Positions 1-4,976 of a stretch of 5,673 nucleotides of DNA are shown piece after piece (the first letter of the stretch is position 1; each line of letters starts with the position of its first letter). The position numbers and the translations under genes are program-made. Below the pieces are notes generated by a model. The model was not told the DNA's origin. It saw nothing but the letters and a program-made list of their open reading frames with translations, and searched no databases. This DNA comes from an uncultured Halioglobus sp. (lineage in GTDB: Bacteria > Pseudomonadota > Gammaproteobacteria > Pseudomonadales > Halieaceae): positions 1 to 5,673 of the forward strand of contig CAJQQW010000279.1 of assembly GCA_905480565.1 (NCBI GenBank), written 5' to 3'.

Positions 1-375
1 GAGCATTAGCGCGATGCGAGACTGACCAGAATCCAGCCCTTCCATCGCTACCATGTTGGCGCTGAACAAACGTGTCACCTGCACAGGGTCAGGCGATGAC
101 CAACGGGCCTTGATGTAAGCTTCGCCCGCCCCGAGTGAGCCGCCGCTTAACACCTGCGCGTAAACGGCAGCGTCGTGAACGTGAATCTCTGCGTGCGGAT
201 GTGTCGGATCGTCGTGCTCCCCGAAGTGGTAACTCTGTGGGCCCTCGTGCATTGTCAAGGATCCAATCTCCAACTTGCCTAACAGCCGGAACAGGGTTTC
301 CCTGGCGATTCTGTCAGTCACACGGGCCGGGGCTGTGTGCGGCATCCCGATGCTGGAAATGCGTCCATTGCTCAT
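1..375 (-). CDS. Cyclopropane-fatty-acyl-phospholipid synthase-like SAM methyltransferase, N-terminal part (cut by window edge)
   Basis: Reading leftward from ATG at 375-373 gives 125 codons without a stop to the window edge. The N-terminal domain of the CFA synthase family is recognisable: a leading helix (RETLFRLLGKLEIGSL, about residues 25-40), then the strand-rich part with FG at 51-52, AEIHVHDAAVY at 62-72, and the signature GGSLGAGEAYIKARW at 78-92. These enzymes move a methyl or methylene group from SAM to an unsaturated phospholipid acyl chain at the membrane. The SAM-binding and catalytic part lies outside the window, so true cyclopropanation cannot be told from simple methylation (UfaM-like). 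The start is supported by AGGA on the minus strand (386-383), 7 nt upstream. An in-frame stop at 402-400, which is the DUF1365 stop, limits any extension. It is third in the minus-strand operon, 24 nt after DUF1365. Confidence 0.88.
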   Translation of the reverse strand, partial: MSNGRISSIGMPHTAPARVTDRIARETLFRLLGKLEIGSLTMHEGPQSYHFGEHDDPTHPHAEIHVHDAAVYAQVLSGGSLGAGEAYIKARWSSPDPVQVTRLFSANMVAMEGLDSGQSRIALML

Positions 376-399
376 ACTGTTGTCCTGCCTAGTCGATTT

Positions 400-1134
400 T
401 CACGGGTGCGCGAAAACGGGAACACCCTTCAGATAAAGTTTCAGTGCCTGCCAGTAAATACCCCACAGAACCTTCAAGGTCATAAATGGGTATCGAGCCA
501 GCAGACGGTTAAGATTGCATGCGGTGAAAGGAAGCGCCGATAAGGCCAAGGTGGCATCAAACACTTTCTCTCCCTGATGGTGATTGTCCATGTGCAGAAT
601 CAGCCTGTGATCCGGCGTGCTGCTGCGCCAATGATACTGCATCGCCATCGGATTGAAGGGCGACACATGCAATGTTTTGTCAAACTGGGTGTTTAGCCAT
701 TTGCCAGCGGCCGGCCCAGGCAACACATAGCTGTGCCGCTCATCCCAGGGGGTATTGGTGACCTCGGCTACAACCCATTCGAGAGTAGATTCGTCTTCAT
801 TGAAACAATAATAAACTGCAATCGGATTAATAATATGTCCAAAGTATCGCAGATTAGCCAGAAGGTAAATGTGCCCTTTATGTGTCGCGCCAGTCTCTTC
901 GAATATGCGACGTTTCACTTCGTCCTCCAGCGCCACGGCTGGATCTCCCAGAAAGTCACTGCGCTTAAACCGCCCGAATGCTGGACGTGATTGGGACCAG
1001 AGCGGCATGTCCCTAAACAGCTCATCAACCTCGCTCAAACAGATGTAAGGCATGAACACTCTGTACTGAAATGCGTGCTGCTTTGGATGCGTGCGCCGGT
1101 GACGCAAAATCCCCTCGTAGAGACGTGATTTCAA
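400..1134 (-). CDS. DUF1365 family protein, probable partner in fatty-acid modification
   Basis: A 244-residue protein, the usual DUF1365 length. Family landmarks seen: SRLYEGILRHRR at 3-14 followed by HAFQYRVFMPY at 20-30; RYFGHIINPIAVYYCF at 96-111; EVTNTPWDERHSYVL at 124-138; DKTLHVSPF at 152-160; and a C-terminal IYWQALKLYLKGVPV at 226-240. No catalytic mechanism can be read from the sequence. In known loci the family sits between an FAD oxidoreductase and a CFA-synthase-like methyltransferase, as here. The R. sphaeroides equivalent is, from memory, linked to the oxygen-dependent step of furan fatty-acid synthesis (UfaO), so that role is an inference. The start codon is TTG at 1134-1132, overlapping the preceding TGA as TTGA. 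AGAGGG on the minus strand (1147-1142) lies 7 nt upstream, and no other start codon lies between it and the upstream in-frame stop. Confidence 0.93.
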   Translation of the reverse strand: MKSRLYEGILRHRRTHPKQHAFQYRVFMPYICLSEVDELFRDMPLWSQSRPAFGRFKRSDFLGDPAVALEDEVKRRIFEETGATHKGHIYLLANLRYFGHIINPIAVYYCFNEDESTLEWVVAEVTNTPWDERHSYVLPGPAAGKWLNTQFDKTLHVSPFNPMAMQYHWRSSTPDHRLILHMDNHHQGEKVFDATLALSALPFTACNLNRLLARYPFMTLKVLWGIYWQALKLYLKGVPVFAHP

Positions 1135-2390
1135 GCAGCAGCCCTCTGGCTATCCTCTATCGAATTTACAACCCGCAGGGCACTCACTACACCATCCTCA
1201 TGAAACCCATTATGCCAATATGCCCCGCAATACCATGTGTTGCTTACCCCATTTATCTCGCTCCACCGATGCTGGGCTGCGAGACTTTCGCGTGAAAACA
1301 CCGGATGGTCATAAGTAAAATGCCCGAGAATACGATGCGGGTTAATCTCGTCGGTGTTATTCAGTGTCACACAAAATGTCTCCGGTGCATTAATGCCTTG
1401 CAATATATTCATGTTGTAGGTCACAACAGAGCGCTGCTCAGCCCCGCCAAGCATATAATTCCAGCTAGACCAGGTTTTACGGTTCTTGGGCAGCATTCGT
1501 GTATCCGTATGCAGAACCACATCGTTTGCCTGGTAGGGTATGGAGGAAAGCACCTCTGTCTCTGCCGCTGTAGGCTCTTCCAATAGCCTTAACGCCTGAT
1601 CGGAATGTGTTGCTATCACCACCTGATCAAACTGTAAGGCTCGCCCATTTTGCAGCTGCAGTGTCACCCCAGCAGCAGAACGCTGCACCGACGCTATGGC
1701 CGTGTCGGTGTAGATGCGCTCCGAAAATCGTGCGCACAGCGGACCTAAATACTCACGGGAGCCACCGGTAATGACCCTCCACTGGGGCCGGTTCGCCACC
1801 GACAGTAAGCCATGATTTTTGAAAAATTGCAGGAAAAAAACCAAAGGGAAATCGAGAATCGTTGTCGCATCTGATGACCATATCGCAGACCCCATAGCTG
1901 CAAGGTACTGGCGAGTAAATTTCTCACCATAACCATGTCTCGCCAGATAACCACCTAACGTTTCTTTGTTGTCCAACACGCCAGAATCTAATTCCGCAAC
2001 AGATTCTCTGTTGAACCTGAGTATGTCACGTACCATCTTGATGAAAGAAGCTGAAAAAAGGTTGCGGCGTTGTGCGAAGAGCGTGTTCAAGCTGGTGCCA
2101 GAATATTCCAACCCCGTGTCCGGGTCAGCAACACTGAAACCCATCTCCGTGGGGGCGCTGGCCACCCCTAGCTCTTCGAGCAGCGCGATAAAGTTTGGAT
2201 AGGTCCAGTCATTAAAGACAATGAATCCGGTGTCTATCGCGTACCGCCTGGTGCCAAGTTCCACATCCATTGTGGCTGTGTGACCGCCAATTCGCTTATT
2301 CGCCTCAAACACAGACACGTCGTGGTGGGCGCTGAGGTAGTGCGCACTGGTCAATCCGGATATTCCTGATCCGATAACCGCAATTTTCAT
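1131..2390 (-). CDS. FAD-dependent oxidoreductase, amine-oxidase/desaturase-like (NAD(P)-binding Rossmann fold)
   Basis: A 419-residue flavoprotein. The dinucleotide-binding motif GSGISG is at residues 7-12, the acidic residue ending the second strand (E29 in VFEANKRIGG) would contact the adenosine ribose, and GGHT is at 35-38. The C-terminal FAD-binding stretch CGAYWHNGFHEDGVVSA spans about 388-404, with GFHEDG at 395-400. Length and motifs fit the 'NAD/FAD-binding protein' family (COG2907-like) found beside DUF1365 and CFA synthase. It is not a classical amine oxidase. A fatty-acyl dehydrogenase or desaturase role (compare UfaD of R. sphaeroides) is an inference from gene order. There is no signal peptide, so it is probably cytoplasmic or peripheral to the membrane. 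It starts at ATG 2390-2388, with AGGGAGA on the minus strand about 10 nt upstream. It is first in the minus-strand operon and diverges from the sigma-factor gene. Confidence 0.92.
   Translation of the reverse strand: MKIAVIGSGISGLTSAHYLSAHHDVSVFEANKRIGGHTATMDVELGTRRYAIDTGFIVFNDWTYPNFIALLEELGVASAPTEMGFSVADPDTGLEYSGTSLNTLFAQRRNLFSASFIKMVRDILRFNRESVAELDSGVLDNKETLGGYLARHGYGEKFTRQYLAAMGSAIWSSDATTILDFPLVFFLQFFKNHGLLSVANRPQWRVITGGSREYLGPLCARFSERIYTDTAIASVQRSAAGVTLQLQNGRALQFDQVVIATHSDQALRLLEEPTAAETEVLSSIPYQANDVVLHTDTRMLPKNRKTWSSWNYMLGGAEQRSVVTYNMNILQGINAPETFCVTLNNTDEINPHRILGHFTYDHPVFSRESLAAQHRWSEINGVSNTWYCGAYWHNGFHEDGVVSALRVVNSIEDSQRAAA
1142..1147 (-). promoter_or_regulatory. Ribosome binding site that decides the TTG start of the DUF1365 gene
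   Basis: AGAGGG on the minus strand, 7 nt before TTG at 1134-1132. It lies inside the 3' end of the oxidoreductase gene and, with the TTGA stop/start overlap, points to translational coupling. Confidence 0.7.
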
Positions 2391-2447
2391 CGTCTATTAC
2401 TCTCCCTGTCGCGAAACATCCGCACATCCTGCCAGTTTATATGTCAA

Positions 2448-2475
2448 ATTACGCTTTTTCTCGATCCGCGGATCA
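2448..2475 (-). promoter_or_regulatory. Predicted ECF (RpoE/ChrR-type) promoter of the lipid-modification operon
   Basis: On the minus strand TGATCC (2475-2470) is followed by a 16-nt spacer and CGTAAT (2453-2448). The element matches, in sequence and geometry, the ones before the sigma gene and before the DUF2892 gene. TGATCC is the -35 element I recall for RpoE/ChrR-type sigma factors. Transcription would begin near 2441, leaving a leader of about 50 nt before ATG 2390. The -35 half is embedded in a 12-bp palindrome. Confidence 0.78.
2463..2474. repeat. 12-bp perfect palindrome overlapping the -35 box of the minus-strand promoter
   Basis: GATCCGCGGATC reads the same on both strands and covers all but one base of the minus-strand -35 element. 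It could be an operator for a dimeric regulator. It could also arise by chance from the GATCC core. It does not by itself create a second full TGATCC on the plus strand, where the base before GATCC is C. Confidence 0.4.
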
Positions 2476-2567
2476 CACCATCAGAGCGCTCTGTGGCCGA
2501 CTACTCCGGGATATCACTGCCGTCCAGGGCCTTTTCGCCGCCGCTCACTAAAAAAAGTAGATCAGAG

Positions 2568-2594
2568 TGATCCGAGTCTACTTATCCGCGTATA
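2568..2594 (+). promoter_or_regulatory. Predicted autoregulated ECF promoter of the sigma-chrR operon
   Basis: TGATCC (2568-2573), a 15-nt spacer and CGTATA (2589-2594). The same two boxes occur in two other intergenic regions of this window. A start of transcription near 2601 gives a leader of about 20 nt before ATG 2621. TATACT (2591-2596) also resembles a housekeeping -10 with a 17-nt gap to TGATCC, but no TTGACA-like -35 is present. Autoregulation of rpoE-chrR is known for this family; here it is inferred. Confidence 0.8.
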
Positions 2595-2620
2595 CTAAAA
2601 AAACCGATCCGGAACTCAGA

Positions 2621-3241
2621 ATGCGTCTTGTGGCCGAAACAACTGATAACGATTTAGACAACGCGGCAAACGACTCGCCTGTCAAGGGTGCCCGACGCAC
2701 TGACGAGTGGAGCGAATGCATCACGTTGATCGCAAGGAATGAAGATAGGGCGGCCTTCACACGGCTGTTTCGCCATTTTGCTCCTCTTATGAAAGCTTTT
2801 GCACACTCCGGCTCCACGCTGTCTGCAAACCATGCCGATGAGCTGGTGCAGGAGGTCATGCTCAAGGTGTGGCAAAAAGCTGGCGCTTTCGATCCGTCCA
2901 AGGCCGCGGCCAGCACCTGGGTTTATACGATAGCCAGAAACTGCCGAACTGATCTGTATCGCCGCCTTAACAAGTTTGATACCTCGCTCACCGCAGAGGA
3001 TATGGGCTATGAGGATGAAACGGAAGAAACTTTTCTGCTACTGCATCAGCAACGCAACAGAGAACGAATCAAGGCGCTTTTGGGCGACCTACCAAACGAG
3101 CAATCTCAAATTCTCGTGAAAGTCTACATGGAAGGTAAATCTCACTCAGAGGTTTCTGCAGAACTCGACATCCCACTGGGCACGGTTAAATCCCGTGTGC
3201 GGCTGGCCATTCAAAAACTCCAGATACAAATTGAAAGATAG
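2621..3241 (+). CDS. rpoE: ECF RNA polymerase sigma factor, RpoE/ChrR-type (ECF11-like)
   Basis: A 206-residue ECF sigma factor. Region 2 spans about residues 42-116: DRAAFTRLFRHFAPL at 42-55, DELVQEVMLKVWQKA at 73-87, then STWVYTIARNCRTDLYRR at 98-115, the -10 recognition and core-binding part. Region 4 spans about 148-201, with the helix-turn-helix SHSEVSAELDIPLGTVKSRV at 174-193 that reads the -35 box. A long acidic linker (DMGYEDETEET, 127-137) separates them. The frame stays open upstream to a GTG at 2567, but that codon lies at the predicted -35 box and so would not be transcribed. ATG 2621, with GGAA at 2611-2614, is preferred. Its partner chrR begins 4 nt after the stop. In the R. sphaeroides family this sigma answers singlet oxygen and organic hydroperoxides. 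It probably controls its own promoter and two more in this window. Confidence 0.93.
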   Translation: MRLVAETTDNDLDNAANDSPVKGARRTDEWSECITLIARNEDRAAFTRLFRHFAPLMKAFAHSGSTLSANHADELVQEVMLKVWQKAGAFDPSKAAASTWVYTIARNCRTDLYRRLNKFDTSLTAEDMGYEDETEETFLLLHQQRNRERIKALLGDLPNEQSQILVKVYMEGKSHSEVSAELDIPLGTVKSRVRLAIQKLQIQIER

Positions 3242-3245
3242 AACT

Positions 3246-3899
3246 ATGGCTAATTTTCATCCAGAAACAGATCTCTTAACGGAATACTCTGCAGGGTCGC
3301 TGCCCTTGGCACAAGCTGCGTGTATCTCAGTGCATATTCAGCATTGCGAGCATTGCCAGCAGCTCTCAAACCAACTGAGCGAGGTAGGTGCGGCACTTTT
3401 CGACAACCTCCAACCTCAGGCAGTTGGCGACGAGCTACTGAACAGCGTACTGGCCAGATTGGACGAGGAAGTTCCCCTTTCGTACGCCAAGCCGGAGGGT
3501 GATGGCAGCTCGACGCCGGCGATATTGCAGCGCCTGATAAGCGGCGATTTCTCTGATCTCAGCTGGAAAAAGTTAGGGTCGGCCCTGCGCATTAGCTACA
3601 TCAGGACGGGCGACCCAAAGCATGAGTTTGCTCTGTATCATATAAAGGCAGGTGGGCGAATTCCCGAGCACACGCACCGAGGCACGGAAATGACGCTGGT
3701 ACTTGAAGGTGGTTTTTCAGATGCCGACGGCACTTATCACAAGGGTGACTTCATTTTTAGGCGCCCGGAGGACGTGCATGCACCGACCGCTGTGCAATCC
3801 GAAGATTGTATCTGTCTGGCAGTGCTGGATGCGCCTTTGAAGTTTACAGGCTGGAAATTCCGCTGGATGAACCCGTTCCTCAGGCTAAAAGCAGCCTAA
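3246..3899 (+). CDS. chrR: ChrR family zinc anti-sigma factor (anti-sigma domain plus cupin)
   Basis: A 217-residue cytoplasmic anti-sigma factor with two zinc domains. The N-terminal anti-sigma domain has H5, H30, C34 and C37 (HIQHCEHC), matching R. sphaeroides ChrR ligands H6, H31, C35 and C38 with an offset of one. The C-terminal cupin has H142, H144 and E148 (EHTHRGTE) plus H178, again one off from H141, H143, E147 and H177. The C-x-C pair at 188/190 (C187/C189 in R. sphaeroides) is also present. In the known mechanism, the first domain binds the sigma factor and the cupin is needed for release and breakdown of ChrR on singlet-oxygen stress. ATG 3246 is preferred over an in-frame upstream TG-type start at 3195, because that one lies inside the sigma gene and lacks family similarity. 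The 4-nt gap after the sigma stop suggests coupled translation. No Shine-Dalgarno is strong. Confidence 0.95.
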   Translation: MANFHPETDLLTEYSAGSLPLAQAACISVHIQHCEHCQQLSNQLSEVGAALFDNLQPQAVGDELLNSVLARLDEEVPLSYAKPEGDGSSTPAILQRLISGDFSDLSWKKLGSALRISYIRTGDPKHEFALYHIKAGGRIPEHTHRGTEMTLVLEGGFSDADGTYHKGDFIFRRPEDVHAPTAVQSEDCICLAVLDAPLKFTGWKFRWMNPFLRLKAA

Positions 3900-3939
3900 G
3901 CACCACTCACCTACTCGCTCACTGTATCCGGGCCTGGTT

Positions 3940-3967
3940 GCTGCCAGGTCCATTACGGCCTGGCAGC
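3940..3967 (+). terminator. Hairpin after chrR, possible transcription terminator or attenuator
   Basis: GCTGCCAGG (3940-3948) pairs perfectly with CCTGGCAGC (3959-3967). A C-G pair and a T-G wobble extend the stem to 11 bp around a CATTAC loop. The downstream sequence (CGCTTCTCTTCAGTT) is only mildly T-rich, so it is not a textbook intrinsic terminator. It lies 40 nt after the chrR stop and ahead of the next predicted promoter. Confidence 0.5.
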
Positions 3968-4020
3968 CGCTTCTCTTCAGTTCCACCACGCAGGCGATCT
4001 TGACAGTGGGCTCGTCATAA

Positions 4021-4048
4021 TGATCCACCTGCCCGTTAGCGGCGTAAC
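4021..4048 (+). promoter_or_regulatory. Predicted ECF promoter of the DUF2892-peroxidase operon
   Basis: TGATCC (4021-4026), a 16-nt spacer and CGTAAC (4043-4048), the same arrangement as at the sigma gene and the lipid operon. The expected transcription start near 4055 leaves a leader of about 32 nt before ATG 4087. It lies in a 187-bp gap between chrR and the DUF2892 gene, downstream of the hairpin, which is where an independent promoter is expected. Confidence 0.72.
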
Positions 4049-4074
4049 AATCCTAGATTACCAAGCCGGACAAC

Positions 4075-4086
4075 GAGGAATTCCTC
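4075..4086 (+). promoter_or_regulatory. Palindromic ribosome binding site of the DUF2892 gene
   Basis: GAGGAATTCCTC directly abuts ATG 4087. GAGG is the Shine-Dalgarno, 8 nt from the ATG. As RNA, GAGG could pair with CCUC across an AAUU loop and partly mask the ribosome site. Four base pairs make only a weak structure, so a regulatory role is uncertain. Confidence 0.5.
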
Positions 4087-4314
4087 ATGATTGAAAAAAA
4101 CCTGGGTAACATCGAACGCGTACTGCGCCTTGCACTCGGTCTGATCTTCGCCGCGTGGACATTTTCTCAATACCCTCTCAACGGTGTAGAGTGGTTTGTC
4201 TCTCTCATTTCACTCTTCTTAATCCTCAATGGCATCTTCTCTCGATGCTACCTTTGGTATGTGCTTGACGTGAATACGAGTAGAAAGCTGCCGCGTCCTA
4301 CCTCAACCTGTTAG
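4087..4314 (+). CDS. Small DUF2892 (YgaP-like) inner-membrane protein
   Basis: A 75-residue protein with the DUF2892 pattern: NLGNIERVLRLALGL at 5-19, two hydrophobic helices (about 12-27 and 35-52) and a conserved end, C54-YLWYVLDVNTS. In many family members this end reads CPLY...LGINT. The family is membrane-bound and of unknown biochemical role; it is sometimes fused to rhodanese domains, as in YgaP. C54 and the C-terminal C75 are the only cysteines. The start is well supported by GAGG 8 nt upstream. The peroxidase gene follows after 64 nt with no terminator visible, so the two are probably co-transcribed from the ECF-type promoter at 4021-4048. A link to thiol or redox chemistry is only suggested by the neighbour. 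Confidence 0.85.
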   Translation: MIEKNLGNIERVLRLALGLIFAAWTFSQYPLNGVEWFVSLISLFLILNGIFSRCYLWYVLDVNTSRKLPRPTSTC

Positions 4315-4378
4315 CGTCGATGGAAAATTTTTTCAAGGCTATTTAACTAAACGCATTTTTCAAGCAGACAATGACCTT

Positions 4379-4912
4379 ATGAGTAAATTCATCTCTCTTT
4401 TTCTTTTATCGTTCTCTGTGAACGCAGCCGCCACTTGTCCGGAATTTCTCAATCACAACCTGAGAAAGCTACATTCGCAGGACACCGTGAATCTTTGCGA
4501 GGTTGCGGCGGGCAAGCCCCTGTTGATCGTCAATACTGCTAGCCATTGCGGCTATACATCTCAGTTCACGGGTCTCGAACAGCTTCATGAAGCCTATAAG
4601 GATCGTGGCCTCGTGGTAGTTGGCTTCGCCAGCAATGATTTCCGCCAGGAAGCCAAGGACGAATCTGAGGCCGCCGCCATTTGTTATAAAAACTACGGCG
4701 TTACTTTCACCATGATGGCGCCCACAAGCGTTCGCGGGGACGGCGCCAACCCTGTGTTTGCTGAGCTCGCTCGCCAAAGCGATTCCCCGTCGTGGAATTT
4801 CAACAAATACCTGGTCGATAGCGACGGAGCGGTCATAGAGAGGTTCGGCAGTAATACCAAACCGCAAAGCGACACCTTAATTGCAGCGATCGAACAGGTC
4901 GTCACGCCTTGA
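4379..4912 (+). CDS. Exported glutathione peroxidase family (thiol peroxidase) protein
   Basis: A 177-residue protein. The hydrophobic start MSKFISLFLLSFSVNAAA looks like a cleavable signal peptide with a likely cut near residue 18, so it probably acts in the periplasm. The peroxidase core is clear: NTASHCGYTSQF at 52-63 with peroxidatic C57, GFASNDF at 82-88, and WNFNKYLV at 139-146 carrying the catalytic W139 and N140. The usual catalytic Gln of the NQF motif is Asp here (D87). C102 (AICYKNYGVTF) sits where thioredoxin-dependent members have the resolving cysteine, so a two-Cys thiol peroxidase is more likely than true glutathione dependence. Extra cysteines C20 and C40 lie in the N-terminal extension. 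No Sec codon is used. The Shine-Dalgarno is weak. A four-codon ATG...TGA reading frame (4371-4382) overlaps the start. Removing lipid or organic hydroperoxides would fit the regulon. Confidence 0.9.
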   Translation: MSKFISLFLLSFSVNAAATCPEFLNHNLRKLHSQDTVNLCEVAAGKPLLIVNTASHCGYTSQFTGLEQLHEAYKDRGLVVVGFASNDFRQEAKDESEAAAICYKNYGVTFTMMAPTSVRGDGANPVFAELARQSDSPSWNFNKYLVDSDGAVIERFGSNTKPQSDTLIAAIEQVVTP

Positions 4913-4976
4913 TCGCCGTGATACACGCCCCGCCACCTTATCTTCGCACCCCCAACACGCGAACCTCGGCAGACCT

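Noticed and set aside
135..543. Short plus-strand frames over the methyltransferase and DUF1365 genes
   Set aside because: Arg/Cys-rich shadow translations opposite two conserved proteins; no start context.
608..613. TGATCC on the plus strand inside the DUF1365 gene
   Set aside because: No CGTA box at 15-17 nt, it is antisense to the gene, and it fronts no start codon; a chance match.
2367..2372. TGATCC on the plus strand at the 5' end of the oxidoreductase gene
   Set aside because: The bases at the -10 distance read CATCGT/ATCGTC, not CGTA, and it lies in coding sequence.
2578..2916. 112-codon open frame on the minus strand over the sigma gene
   Set aside because: Antisense to conserved sigma region 2 and to the promoter; composition is unlike a real protein.
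4000..4005. TTGACA as a housekeeping -35 before the DUF2892 gene
   Set aside because: At 16-18 nt there is no -10-like hexamer; CATAAT lies only 10 nt away.
4329..4364. Direct repeat TTTTTCAAG (4329-4337 and 4356-4364) between the DUF2892 and peroxidase genes
   Set aside because: Nine bases in an AT-rich spacer with 27-nt offset; too short and too low in complexity to claim a binding site.
4469..4867. 132-codon open frame on the minus strand
   Set aside because: Fully antisense to the well-supported peroxidase gene, no family resemblance, no ribosome site.
4910..4915. TGATCG near the peroxidase stop as an ECF -35 for the 4977 gene
   Set aside because: The last base differs and no CGTA follows at the right spacing, so no promoter is claimed for that gene.
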